DNA from: Toxonevra muliebris
Taxonomy: Eukaryota; Arthropoda; Insecta; Diptera; Pallopteridae
Direction: 5' to 3'
Length of the DNA stretch: 64,000 nt
Assembly (NCBI GenBank): GCA_963691655.1
Contig: OY829329.1
Location: forward strand, 19,668,708 to 19,732,707
In this document: one piece after another, positions 52,963 through 63,299 of the stretch
How the letters are laid out: each line of letters begins with the position of its first letter
How positions within the stretch are numbered: position 1 is the first letter of the stretch
Made by a program: the position numbers and the translations under genes
Notes under the pieces: model-generated
The model's database searches: none
The model's input: only the letters and a program-made list of their open reading frames with translations
Told to the model about the DNA's origin: nothing

Positions 52963-55233
52963 ATGGCAAATGAAACAAAAACTAATACACTAGTGAATAT
53001 TGGCGTTCTCTGTTCGACGAACTCTTCACATTTCTATAGTAAAATCCAAGGTGAATTTATATACAAAGCGGCAGTACAACAAAAATTCATCACGGCAACA
53101 ATAACAGAGTTTTTTTGTATCGGTCGCATTTGAATGTCGAAATCAACAACAATAACATGATTTTGACAACTAACTTCTGTTCACCACAAAGGAAGAAGGG
53201 GAGCGAACTGCTAGTAACACCACTTGCATAAAATCTTGATAAAACCTATATTTTTGTGTTCGGTGCAACAACAATTTCATGGTGGTCACCGAGCAAAAAT
53301 TTTAATATAATCACGCAATATCACAACTTTATTTGTCCTATAGATTAAACTCAAGAATTCAAGCAAATTTAGCATATTTTTATAAGTTTTATTGCAGAGC
53401 GAAGGCAGATTTTACATCTTTCTCTCCAAAGTATACTTAACAGTGATTCAGATATTGGCAAGAACAGGCATGTGCTTACAGACGCAAGTGCTCCATCATA
53501 CCTACACCATAGCTCCACCAGTGTCACGGAAAAGCAAGTTAATCACTATTCAACGAAAATGTTCTTGATGGATCACCATTTTGTCGAAGGTAAGTATTAT
53601 TTTTTTACTAATTTCATTAAGCTTGTTTTTTTTAATGAGTTTGACAGTAGAAGAGAATAAGTTTAATTAAATTTTACTTTTTACAATTAAAAATTAACCA
53701 TTCGGAGGGCGCCCCGCGGCAAATTAGCTGCAAACTATTTAATTTGTATTTTTTAAATACTAGTCATAGAAGCCAGCCGCTGTCACTCAAGTGACTTTGT
53801 AAGTTATGAGATGCAGTTTGTTGTTTTACTTAAATGATTTGATGCTATAAATAAGAAAAATTGGAGTCGATACTATGTAATTCTCCTTGCGGCTAAATTG
53901 CAGCGGCGCTCCCTCACGTGTAACTTTTTATAGCCTCCGAAGAGTTAATAATGAGCCATTCGAGATTCTGTAAATCATTTCTATCGTTATTTTTTACTTT
54001 TGTGATTACTAATTTTTTTGTAAAATTTTAACTCAGTTGTTATACATTATAAATGAGGATCTTCATTAAAATGGAAATAAACCAATCCTTACGTTTACCT
54101 AATGATGCCTCAGTTTTTCCGGCTGAAGTTCTGGCTATTAGGGAGCCTTGTCGACAGTGTGGCCAACTGAGCGCTTTTCCCGCTGATTTTAGTGTTTTTT
54201 GAAAATTAAAACGTGGAAAAGAAGTGATCTAGCGCTCAGTATGTTTTTTCAATTTAAAATATCTTCGAAAAATCGAAGAAATTTTCATTGACTAGAAATA
54301 TCAGATGTGTGCCTGTACTAGTGAAAAAGTTTAAATGTATTGAGTTTTCTCGCACTTTTAAAAGAAAAAAATTTAACGGTTTTCTTTTTTTAAATACGCG
54401 TTTTATTCTTTATTTCAGCGGATTTTGAAAAAGAAAAGTTGGCCACACTACTTGTCGACTAATAACGCGTCATATCACAGATAGGTGTAAGGTCACTATT
54501 TTAAATCATTATGCTGACATGACTCTCATATGGGTTTCCGGCCTGTTCAAATCGCAGCAGCAAAATGTAATACAATAAGCTCAAGATTACTTATATAGCT
54601 GTGCCGAATCAAATTGCGTTTACGAAAAACGGCCAACGGCAATTGTTCGTTCTCAAATATTTTGACACAAACAAAATTTATAATTAAACAGAATAAGAAT
54701 TCGGAAAGAAATGTCACCATGCCTTATTTTCAGAACAATCAATTGGCAAATGAAAATTATTGTGATAGCAAACATGTATAATCGGATTTTTAATTGGTTA
54801 ACAAAGATATCAATATAAATAGTTAAAATTAAAAAGTATGCACAATGCTTTAAAATGGTGAAAATAATTTGTTACGTTACTAAGGGGGGAGGAATTTTTG
54901 TTACGATGTGTTACGACCAGGAAGGAGGGGTCAAAAATTGCGTTACCTAATATGTGAACGGCCCCTAATGGCACCGAGTATTCTTCGCAGCACCTTTCGC
55001 AGTCTTGGTTTTTTTTCGCATCTTCCACGTTTCGGCAGGATAGAAAATTGAGCTCAGCGTCTTGTCCTTAAGCCCGTATGATACTTATTTTTTTTTTTTT
55101 TGCATTTTTAATAATATTTTTAATGTCTTTAGAGGAAACGACTAGCATGAAGGCTGCATTTTCCATTGGTGTGAATACATCACATTATAGACAAAAATGT
55201 GGTAGTGTCAAAAAAAAATACATTAAAAATTAA
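52963..55233 (+). CDS. Unrecognised small three-exon gene, about 122 aa
   Basis: I do not recognise the protein. Exons 52963-53038, 53398-53589 and 55133-55233 join in one frame (phases 1 and 1). Support: a strong acceptor TTTTATTGCAG and donor GAAG-GTAAGT around exon 2, a clean acceptor AATGTCTTTAG before exon 3, a stop at 55231-55233, and overlapping AATAAA at about 55305. Exon 2 has one frame open throughout, containing VLTDASAPSYLHHSSTSVTE. The product is basic, Ser/His/Lys-rich and ends KCGSVKKKYIKN, with no signal peptide or membrane segment. Exon 1 is least certain: its donor may be TATA-GTAAAA (53038) or CAAG-GTGAAT (53050), the latter lying inside a MITE and giving 126 aa. The gene runs divergently from GATAd, with its start 1.1 kb from the GATAd start. 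Confidence 0.55.
53047..53228. mobile_element. Degenerate hAT-like MITE of the AAGGTG family
   Basis: The left end CAAGGTGAATTTATATACAA matches the outer end of the copy at 13618-13938. The interior has CGGCAGTACAACAA, ATCACGGCAACAATAACA and GGAAGAAGGGGAG blocks in the family order, and the right end is worn (AGTAACACCACTTGC). TAAAATC occurs on both sides (53040-53046, 53229-53235), a likely target duplication. It sits at the splice donor of the first exon of the small unrecognised gene. Confidence 0.65.
53255..53325. mobile_element. Worn fragment of the CGGTGTTCGG MITE family
   Basis: TTTGTGTTCGGTGCAACAAC, AATTTCATGGTGGTCACCGA and AATATAATCACGC resemble the right end of copy 1 (8259-8325). 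No ends or target duplication are preserved. Confidence 0.5.
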
Positions 55234-55789
55234 CTTTATTTTACATTTTTAAGCTGCTAGCAACTTTCTTTTGTCAGTACTACATTTAAAGTTGACATTT
55301 TTCAAATAAATAAATAAAAGAAATGGATGAGGATCTACAAATTATGTGCTGTAAATATAAATTTATTAAATGCAGCGGCTTTACTAGAATTGAAGGAAGA
55401 AAAAACAAAATGTAAAAAGAAAAAATTCTCTGCACTTTGGCTACTACGTAGAGAGGAAGGTTGGAAAAAATTCAATTATAATTAGTTTATTTATTGGTAA
55501 AACTTCACACGACTATTTTCTAGGCTTTAGCCATAAACTAATTCAATAAATTCACTGCAAAGATTCCAAATTATACAAAAATATATTAAGAATGACGCTG
55601 GCACAATTTAAAAAAAAAAATTATATATATATATATATATATATAAATTTAATAAAACAAAGATGTTTCACAATTTTGATTCTTTTCAATTATTTTTTTA
55701 AAGACGTTGTGCCAGAATTTGACAGTTCTGTCTTCATAATATAAATGACACTTAACACTTTTTAAAGAGGAGAATAGGCCCTGTTATCT

Positions 55790-56040
55790 ACCTGTATTCT
55801 TTGGCTGACTTCGCGTTCGATGGTTACTGTTAATTCTAACGAAGGATGATACGTTTTCAAATTTCTCCTTGTTTCTGTTTGTTGCTTGTGTGTATGTATT
55901 TAATTTTCTGTTCGTAGACACCTCCCATTTGTTGCGCAGCTGCTGCTAAACGTAGGAAATCTTCCTTCAAACTGTTGATGTTTCGGCTGATTAGATCGTC
56001 GGCAAATGCAAAAATTTGTGTAAATTTGCTATTTAATGTC
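55790..56040 (-). mobile_element. Reverse-transcriptase fragment of a non-LTR retrotransposon (minus)
   Basis: On the minus strand about 56040-55855 encodes SKFTQIFAFADDLISR, INSLKEDFLRLAAAAQQMGG and YEQKIKYIHTSN, which match the catalytic FADD motif and the following helix of insect LINE reverse transcriptases. A frame change then leads to ENVSSFVRIN, the remnant of the usual FVYLG segment. It is a dead internal fragment and lies 550 bp past the small unrecognised gene. Confidence 0.78.
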
Positions 56041-56103
56041 CCGCTTATAGTGCGAACACATGAGTGTCCATTTCGTTGAAATTTTGCATTTCAAATTTAG
56101 GTG

Positions 56104-56203
56104 GACACACGACAAAAAGGAATTTCAAATTCGTTTGACTGCTTATAAGTTTGGAGAAGAAGAAGAATACTTGTGTGTGTTTTGTGTAAATAAAAATAAA
56201 CTA
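56104..56203 (+). repeat. Dispersed 100-bp repeat, copy 2
   Basis: Matches 14132-14230 in order and orientation (ACACACGACAAA, CTTATAAGTTTGGAGAA, TTGTGTGTGTTTTGTG, AATAAAAATAAA). Unclassified. Confidence 0.6.
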
Positions 56204-56209
56204 GTCGGT

Positions 56210-57765
56210 AAGGCCCCAGTAACTGAGGCTATTTTTTTTTTGTTCAAGAAATCTTTTTATGAAAAAGCAAATATCAAAAGAGAACCAAACTACTCGTTGG
56301 TGTTTGTTTGGTTATTTGTGTATGCAGATAATTCGTTAGGTAATTCTGAGAAATGCCGTTACTCATGTTTTCTCTCTCTCTTATTTGGTCCCGCTTAAGG
56401 CCACCTTCTGGTCTAGACTTTTCAAAAAAATTTTTTTTTTATATTTCAAAAGCATAGACTTTTAAAAGTATACTGTTTTCGTATTAATAGTTCCAGTATT
56501 TCGATTTCTACAGCCTATTTAGCAGGTGAGCGCAGAAGCAGGTAAATGGGCCGACTGAAGTTTAAACTCATTTATCTCGAAACTACATTTTTCTGCACGG
56601 TGAGACACAAAAAGCAAAAACTACTCGACCGATTTGTCTCAAATTTTACTATATTATTCAGAAAACCTGGAGAGCGGACACAAATCAAGCTGATGTTGAA
56701 GAACAGTGTCTCGATGCGAATAATGTTTAGGCGCTCGTTTACTGGCGTGAACCTGAATACAAAATGAGCCAGTCTCTTGCCTACCACAAACATCAAATCC
56801 GTGTTTCCAATCATGACCACTGTAATATATATAGGAATGCTTTTTTGGAGCAGCCGCACCCCTTCCATCTCATCTCCTTAAATCGTTGCGAACATGAATT
56901 GGATCTTCTATCCAACGCTTATTCTAATGATTGATTTTAATGTTTTTAACTAGATGAGTTCCAAATAAAACGCACAAAATGTCTCTTTTTTTCGAAGCTC
57001 GTTTAAAATAAGAGGAAAAGGAAAAAAGAGAAAAATTCGGGGAGGTTTTTCTTTTTTTATCATCCTCCTATTCTGAAAGAAAAGATCTTTTTTTCTTCCT
57101 CTCCTCTCTCCTTAAAACAAACTGCGAAATTTCCGCGAGAACAAATTCTGAATGTTAACAGGAAGAATAAGATAACATTTCATGTGAGTTTTTTCTTTAG
57201 CAATTTGAGAGGGAGTTTGTGCCAAACTGTAAGTATTTTATAAAAAGAGTTTCTTGTTTTAATATGTTTTTCATGTCGAACACAACAAATAAGCAACAAA
57301 TCGCAATTTTAAACCGCGGCTTTCATAAAGGAGGAACTCGCCCTATTCTGGCCAAATGCTGAGGCTGAGCTAAACCAACAAAAGTTCTTGCTGAATGGAA
57401 AAAGAGGTACCTGGACATAAATCCAAAATACATAATTCCCAACTTTGAATTTGGAATTAATTTATAGACTGATTCTTAATCCACTGCAACAAAGTCGATT
57501 TTGTGAACAATTTTTGAATAATTTCGTGGCTAAATTTTTTTCATAGTATAAAAGTTTATAACGAAATTTCCTACCCACTACAACGATAATACTAATACTT
57601 GATATTACTATACTATCTCAACTACAACAAGTTTTCTGATTTTGCATTGAAAAATATTAAATTTAATGCGCTTTTTTTCAACTTATCACTTATATTTCAA
57701 CTTTTATAATTTTATCACGAAATGCCCTTACCTTATCTACCTTAAATGTATTTAACTACTTTCTG
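56210..57765. other. Gene-free stretch, probably old repeat
   Basis: Both strands have open stretches near 56546-56868, but neither gives a recognisable protein or supported splice sites. Pyrimidine- and purine-rich runs occupy about 56990-57110. Confidence 0.45.
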
Positions 57766-57768
57766 TTA

Positions 57769-58064
57769 AGCTGTGGTTATATTGAGAGTATGCTCGGCGA
57801 ACATCATGAAATTGCTGTTGTACCGAACACAAAGAGAGAATCTTTACACCGAACACGGTGTATTACATACCGAGCACGCAGAGTATTCAGGGTGGCAATG
57901 AGTTATTTTACAGAATAGTATTATTATATGCAAAATATTACTAAACAGAGGAGTACATTTCGATAAAAAGCAACTCAGCAACGAGCTGAATGTAACCACC
58001 TCGACCGAGCACGGGAGAAAATGTTTTGCGTTTGTCGAACACCGAGCACCAATATAACAGGCAC
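57769..58064. mobile_element. TTA-flanked MITE, CGGTGTTCGG family, copy 4 (inverted)
   Basis: The left end AGCTGTGGTTATATT and right end AATATAACAGGCAC are inverted repeats of one another, flanked by TTA at 57766-57768 and 58065-58067. The interior has the complement of the family landmarks (GCAACGAGCTGAATGTAACC, CTCGACCGAGCACGGGAGAA). It is opposite in orientation to copies 1 and 2 and abuts copy 5. Confidence 0.82.
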
Positions 58065-58067
58065 TTA

Positions 58068-58249
58068 GTGCCTGGTTATTACTATTTTGTATGTAATGAT
58101 ACTATTTTGTAAAATAATTCATTCAATAATTCATACAATACCCAAAGCATATCGAGTTCGCTGTGAGAGTGAGCAGACTCTCTCTTTGTGTTCGGTGCAA
58201 TAACAATTTCATGATGTTCGCCAAACATATTCCCAATATAACCACAGCC
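58068..58249. mobile_element. TTA-flanked MITE, CGGTGTTCGG family, copy 5 (internally deleted)
   Basis: It starts GTGCCTGGTTATTACTATTT directly after the TTA that ends copy 4 and stops at CAATATAACCACAGCC followed by TTA (58250-58252). About 130 bp of the usual left interior are missing. The copy ends 180 bp before the start codon of the lipid phosphatase gene. Confidence 0.8.
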
Positions 58250-58428
58250 TTAGTGACTTGTCACGTTTCGATCTCATCGTGTTCCGTTCCCTTTTATTCT
58301 AATTCAAGGTGATTTTTCAAATACTGTGGCATTTTTTTTATGTGGCAACAATGGTTATGAACTTTGTTCATAGAAGCTGAATTGTCAACTTTTTTATTTT
58401 AAACAGCAGGAAAATAAAAAACTTCAAA

Positions 58429-59531
58429 ATGGTAAGTTAGCAAAGTAGTGCAAACATTTGCATAATTATTATTTACTTTTTATTAGGCTGATTAAACTTT
58501 AAAAGGGAATTGACTATGAGCAATTCTAAGCCCAGGCAAGTGCCATGACTCAGTGTTCTATTTGTGGGAGTAGTTGAGAAATATTTTCAAAGCTAATATT
58601 TGGGTCTGATGGAAACCACTGAAAATAGTAAGCACCGAAGGGAAAATATTATGAAAAAAGATCTTTACGTTCGGCTTTGACATACAATCGTAGTTTTTTT
58701 CCATTCCTGGAATATAATTTTCAGTTCGAAGAGGTCTCATTTTATGTTGTCCCTACTTAATTTCTATTTTCAAGCTTAGGTTTATTTTATTTTTAATGTT
58801 AATGCATTATGTTTAAACAATTCCATGTTAATAAGTCAATCCGTATTTAACATTTTCTATCTTAAATTTGTTACTACCTGTGTAATTTACAAAAATATAT
58901 TTCTTTGCAGGGTACGCGAACTAAATCAAATATATTAAAAAAAATTCTAGAATATGATGCTATTTTAACCAAAAAGTTCGTTACGTACATTCTACAGTTT
59001 TCATCATTTAAAAGTCTACAGATTCATGGTAAATTTTTGGAAATATCTTGCAATGGAATTGTATGGTTGGCAACATGGATGGCATTCATTTGGGTCTTCT
59101 ATAGTAAAAATTTATATCAAATGCAGTTAAATATGTTATTCGCATTAGTGTTGGATATATTTATTATTGCCTTAATGAAAGCTGCATTCAGAAGAAGACG
59201 GCCTGCATTATGTAATGATATGTTGGCAATTGGGCCGGATAAGTTTAGCTTTCCTTCTGGACACGCTTCTCGTTCAACGTTTGTTTTGTTGTTTTTCACA
59301 TGGCTATATCCAGTATCAATAATTTGGTGGTCACCAATGTTGGCATGGGCAGGAAGTGTTTGTCTATCACGATTGGTTTTAAATCGTCATTATATTCTAG
59401 ATGTAGCTGCTGGAATTACTCTTGGTATATTGGAGGCATGCATTATAAGTTTATTGTGGATTGGTCAAGACACTGCCACAAGCTTCATCAATTATATATC
59501 AAATGATAATTTACCTGGGCCAGCTGAGTAA
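58429..59531 (+). CDS. PLPP6-type polyisoprenyl/presqualene diphosphate phosphatase
   Basis: Membrane enzyme of the PAP2 superfamily, related to human PLPP6, which removes phosphate from isoprenoid diphosphates such as presqualene diphosphate, mainly in the ER. Exon 1 is taken to contribute only the ATG (58429-58431, directly before GTAAGT). Exon 2 starts after TTTCTTTGCAG at 58911 and runs to the TAA at 59529-59531: 207 aa. The three active-site motifs are intact: KAAFRRRRP (91-99), PSGH (116-119) and SRLVLNRHYILD (154-165), with His119 and His161 catalytic by family. Several hydrophobic segments flank them. Exon 2 has no earlier in-frame ATG before this motif-rich body, which supports the split start. 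An alternative end uses the donor GA-GTAATA at 59528 and would finish PAES instead of PAE. It is convergent with RnrL. Confidence 0.88.
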
Positions 59532-59595
59532 TAACTTTCTACTAATTACTTTGTAAATAAAATGTTATGTTCGTATATTTCAGATCGTAGATGTT

Positions 59596-59739
59596 ATGAC
59601 CTATTATTACCAAATACATATTTCATACAACAATGCATACGATTTTCATTACATAGTTTCAATTGCAGTTGTGGCAACTTATGGTGGTATTACAATAGCT
59701 TTTGGAAAATTTCTGGTTGATAGACGATTTGTAATATAA
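59596..59739 (+). CDS. 47-aa single-pass membrane peptide ORF downstream of the PLPP6-type gene
   Basis: An ATG-to-TAA frame of 47 codons starts 12 nt after a good acceptor (TTCGTATATTTCAG, ending 59583). The peptide opens MTYYYQIHISYNN, has one hydrophobic stretch (about residues 20-40, with VATYGGITIAFG) and ends in DRRFVI. AATAAA follows at 59786-59791. If the upstream phosphatase transcript is spliced at 59528 (GA-GTAATA), this ORF would be a second cistron in its last exon. One short out-of-frame ATG (59591, two codons) precedes it. I do not recognise the family; the shape recalls small mitochondrial or ER membrane subunits. Its coding status is not proven. Confidence 0.5.
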   Translation: MTYYYQIHISYNNAYDFHYIVSIAVVATYGGITIAFGKFLVDRRFVI

Positions 59740-60190
59740 CGATATTTCCTTAAAAATTTCAGGAAGATTGGTAAGAATGGGTATGAATAAAAGTAAATAA
59801 AGCCAAGATCTTTCCCTTGTGCCTGTTTCCAAGTAGTAGATTCCAAATGCGCCCCTGATGACTAAAATTGACCCAAGAAAGCTGATGAGGTGGATTTGAA
59901 TACCATGGCTATCACAAATATTAGAATACGGATATACGAAATCGATCGAAGAATTCCACGAATTTCAAATGGGAGTCACAAAAGCGGCATGTGTTGTCCA
60001 TTTTTTTAAATTCAAAATGGTGGGGGTTAACACCTTATAACAGATGACGAAGCTTGTTTCTATAACTATGGATAGGAAACCAGAAGAGGGGAATTACATC
60101 GTTTATTTTTTTTTTTTAATTAAGAAGGTATATTTATTAAAATGGTATATAAATTAATTTTTTGAAAGATATAAGTATAAAAAGTAATAT

Positions 60191-63137
60191 TTAAGATCCG
60201 CAAGACATGCAGGCATCTTTATTTTCAAGAGAACATACCATGTCTGCCATTTTGCGCTCCCTTTCGGCATCGCTTTTTTCGGCGCCATTCTCTTTGGCTG
60301 TATCATTTTTCACGCCATTCGCAACAGTATTCCTACTCTTGTCGACGGTGAACTGTATAGCATTTGCTGCAGGCTTGGTGCGTAAATAATACATTCCGGT
60401 TTTGAGACCAGCTTTCCATGCATAAAAATGTATTGAAGTTAACTTTCCGTAGTTCGGTTCAGCAACGTGAATGTTGAAAGACTGGCTTTGATCAATGAAA
60501 GCTCCTCTATCCGCAGCCATTTTTATAGTTGTCTTAACTGATATTTCCCATACGGTTTTATATAGATCTCTAATGAATGGAGGAATCCTTTCAATATTTT
60601 GTATGGAACCACGACTGGAAATTATTTCATGTTTCATATCATCGTCCCAAAGGTCAAGTTCTGTAAGATCATTCAATAAATGATGGTTAACTACTTGAAA
60701 TTCGCCCGATAAAACGCGGCGTGTATAAATGTTGGACGTATATGGTTCGAATGCTTCATTGTTACCCATAATTTGAGCAGTCGACGCTGTAGGCATTGGT
60801 GCCAACAATAGAGAATTCCTGACACCATGTACTTTAATTTTCTCCTTTAGCTCAGCCCAATTCCAAAGATCAGTTGGAGTTTTATTCCACATGTCGTATT
60901 GAAGTATACCCTTACTAACTGGACTTCCTTCATATGAATCATATGGGCCCAACTTTTCAGCTAGCTCAGAACTTGCTTCTAACGCACCATAATAAATGGT
61001 TTCAAAAATTTGTTGATTTAGCAATGCAGCTTTCTCACTTTCATAAGGAAAGCGCATAAGAATAAAAGCGTCTGCAAGTCCTTGTATTCCAATACCAATT
61101 GGTCGATGTCGCAAATTCGATTTTTTTGCTTCCGGTAAAGGATAATAGTTTACGTCAATTATTTTATTTAAATTCCATGTTACCGTTTTTGTTACGTCTT
61201 TAAGCTTCTTGAAATCGAACGTTTGGTCTGAATTAACAAACTTATTCAATGCAATCGATGCTAGATTACAAACGGCAATTTCGTCTGGAGCTGAGTACTC
61301 TACTATTTCTGTGCACAAATTACTACATTTAATGGTACCAACATTTTGCTGATTACTCTTTCTATTACATGAATCTTTATACAACATATACGGTGTACCC
61401 GTTTCAACTTGCGACTCAATAATAGCAAACCATAGTGACTGAGCTTTAATTGTCTTGTTAGCGCGGCCCTCTTTTTCATATTTCTCATATAAAGTTTCAA
61501 ATTCATCACCCCAAACGTCATGCAAGCCTGGGCATTTATGAGGGCACATCAATGACCAATCTCCATCCGCTTCAACTCGTTTCATGAACAGATCTGGAAT
61601 CCACAAGGCATAAAATAAATCTCTGGCACGATTTTCTTCTTTACCAGTGTTTTTCTTCAGATCTAAAAATTCGAATATATCGGCATGCCAAGGTTCTAGG
61701 TAAATGGCAAATGCACCAGGCCGTTTACCGCCACCCTGGTCAACATAACGCGCCACATTATTGAATACTCGGAGCATTGGAACCAACCCATTCGATGTCC
61801 CATTGGTTCCTGCAATTGATGTTCCCTTAGCGCGAATGCAATGAACATTAATACCTATGCCCCCGGCAGATTTCGATATCATTGCACATTGTTCCACCGA
61901 CTTAAAAATACCCTCTATTGAATCAGCCACCATTGTTAGTAGGAAACAAGACGAAAGTTGTGGCTGCCTTGTTGCAGCAGCAAATAATGTCGGAGAAGCA
62001 TGTGTAAAATATTTTTCTGAAAGTAAATTATAAGTTTCGATTGCCGCATCAATATCTTCGCCATGTATTCCAATCGAAACTCTCATCAGCATGTGTTGTG
62101 GTCTCTCTACAATTTTCCCATTTGCTTTAAGTAGATATGAACGTTCGAGTGTCTTGAATCCGAAATAATTATACCCAAAATCACGATCATAAATTATGGT
62201 TGAATTTAACCGATCAGCATTTTCCTTAACAATTTTATAATGAAAATCTGATATCATAGGTGATGGAAGGGAAGTTTCGTTATTCACATGTAAGTATAAA
62301 TCTGTGATGACATCTGTAATGGAAGCGTTTTGATGTAGTATATCTTTTGAATTCAAAAATAGTTGTATTTACCTGAGAAAACTTTTTTGGTTTCCTTGTG
62401 TAAATTGGAGACAGCAATCCTAGCTGCTAAAATAGCATAGTCTGCATGATTGGTAGTTAAGCCGGCAGCAATTTCAGCAGCTAAGTTATCTAATTCTTGC
62501 GTTGTTACGCCACAGTACAAACCGTTTATAACTTTCAGCGTGATGGACACCTTAGAAAATTGAAAGGACACACAGAAATAGTAAAATAAATCAAGTTTAA
62601 AACTAATTTTACAATAAAAGAAATTACGACTGATTCTAAGCAGATAGAAGTTTTGATAAGCTGTACATAGAGATATTTTGACTTCCAAGAGCTAGAACGA
62701 CGCATATACTCCGAATAATGGATGTCATTCCCAACGCACATGCCAACAAATAACAATATCCGAACTATTTACCATTGGATCAATACATGTAGCTAAATTT
62801 ATGTATAATTTTGCTTTCCCCTCACAAGAACGGTAAATTAGGTACATATTTGCACAAACATATTGATATTACATTGGAAAATTCCCTACTACATCTATTA
62901 TATACATCTGCATATTATGCAAATACATTTACAAAAAAAATATTTTTAATGACTTACTGGATCAACAAAATCCATATTGAGCCCATAACATAACTTTTGT
63001 ATTCTTGAAGTAATTTTATCAAAATGAATCTCCTCCTTGCGCCCATCTGTAAAAGATTAATTTAATGTAGTTAACTATTTTTAAGTTACTAAGATATATA
63101 TACCTCTCTTGATTACAAATAATTTGGACGGCTTCAT
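60191..63137 (-). CDS. RnrL: Ribonucleoside-diphosphate reductase large subunit
   Basis: Class Ia ribonucleotide reductase R1, which reduces NDPs to dNDPs for DNA synthesis together with the radical-bearing small subunit. Exons on the minus strand: 63137-63104, 63046-62958, 62550-62373, 62313-60191; 2424 nt, 807 aa. The last intron is only 59 bp. The N-terminal ATP-cone ([11 protein letters not shown], then [20 protein letters not shown]) carries the allosteric activity site. Catalytic residues are present: Cys223 and Cys449 as the redox pair, Cys434 as the thiyl radical with Asn432 and Glu436 (SNLCTE), all shifted +5 from human RRM1. The C-terminus CMSCGS is the thioredoxin-reduced cysteine pair. 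The body before exon 4 shows the expected [15 protein letters not shown] join. AATAAA is at 60138-60133. An E2F motif lies upstream. Confidence 0.97.
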
Positions 63138-63231
63138 AATTTATATTTTTCACTTGAAAAACGAATTTCACAATTTTAAAGAATTAACACTTTAAACGAT
63201 TACTGCACACGACGAATCACATTAAAGAATT

Positions 63232-63239
63232 GCGCCAAA
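63232..63239 (-). promoter_or_regulatory. E2F consensus site upstream of RnrL
   Basis: On the minus strand the sequence reads TTTTTGGCGCAA, containing TTTGGCGC, a perfect match to the E2F/DP consensus TTTSGCGC. It lies 95 bp before the RnrL start codon, on the same strand. Ribonucleotide reductase genes are known S-phase E2F targets in animals, so a role is likely, but binding is inferred. Confidence 0.6.
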
Positions 63240-63299
63240 AAGCTGGCTGGTTTAGTAATGCCATATAGTTTTGCACAAAATAAGGAGGTGCCACCCTAA

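Noticed and set aside
55619..55646. (AT)n run as a structural or regulatory feature
   Set aside because: Simple dinucleotide microsatellite; several similar runs exist in the window.
56546..56868. Overlapping open frames on both strands, 73 and 98 codons
   Set aside because: Neither has recognisable motifs, splice context or an intact relative in the window; probably old repeat sequence.
62314..62372. Reading straight through into RnrL exon 4 from the upstream codons
   Set aside because: The frame is open there, but a 59-bp GT-AG intron restores the conserved KKVFS-D join seen in all R1 proteins; read-through codons do not match the family.
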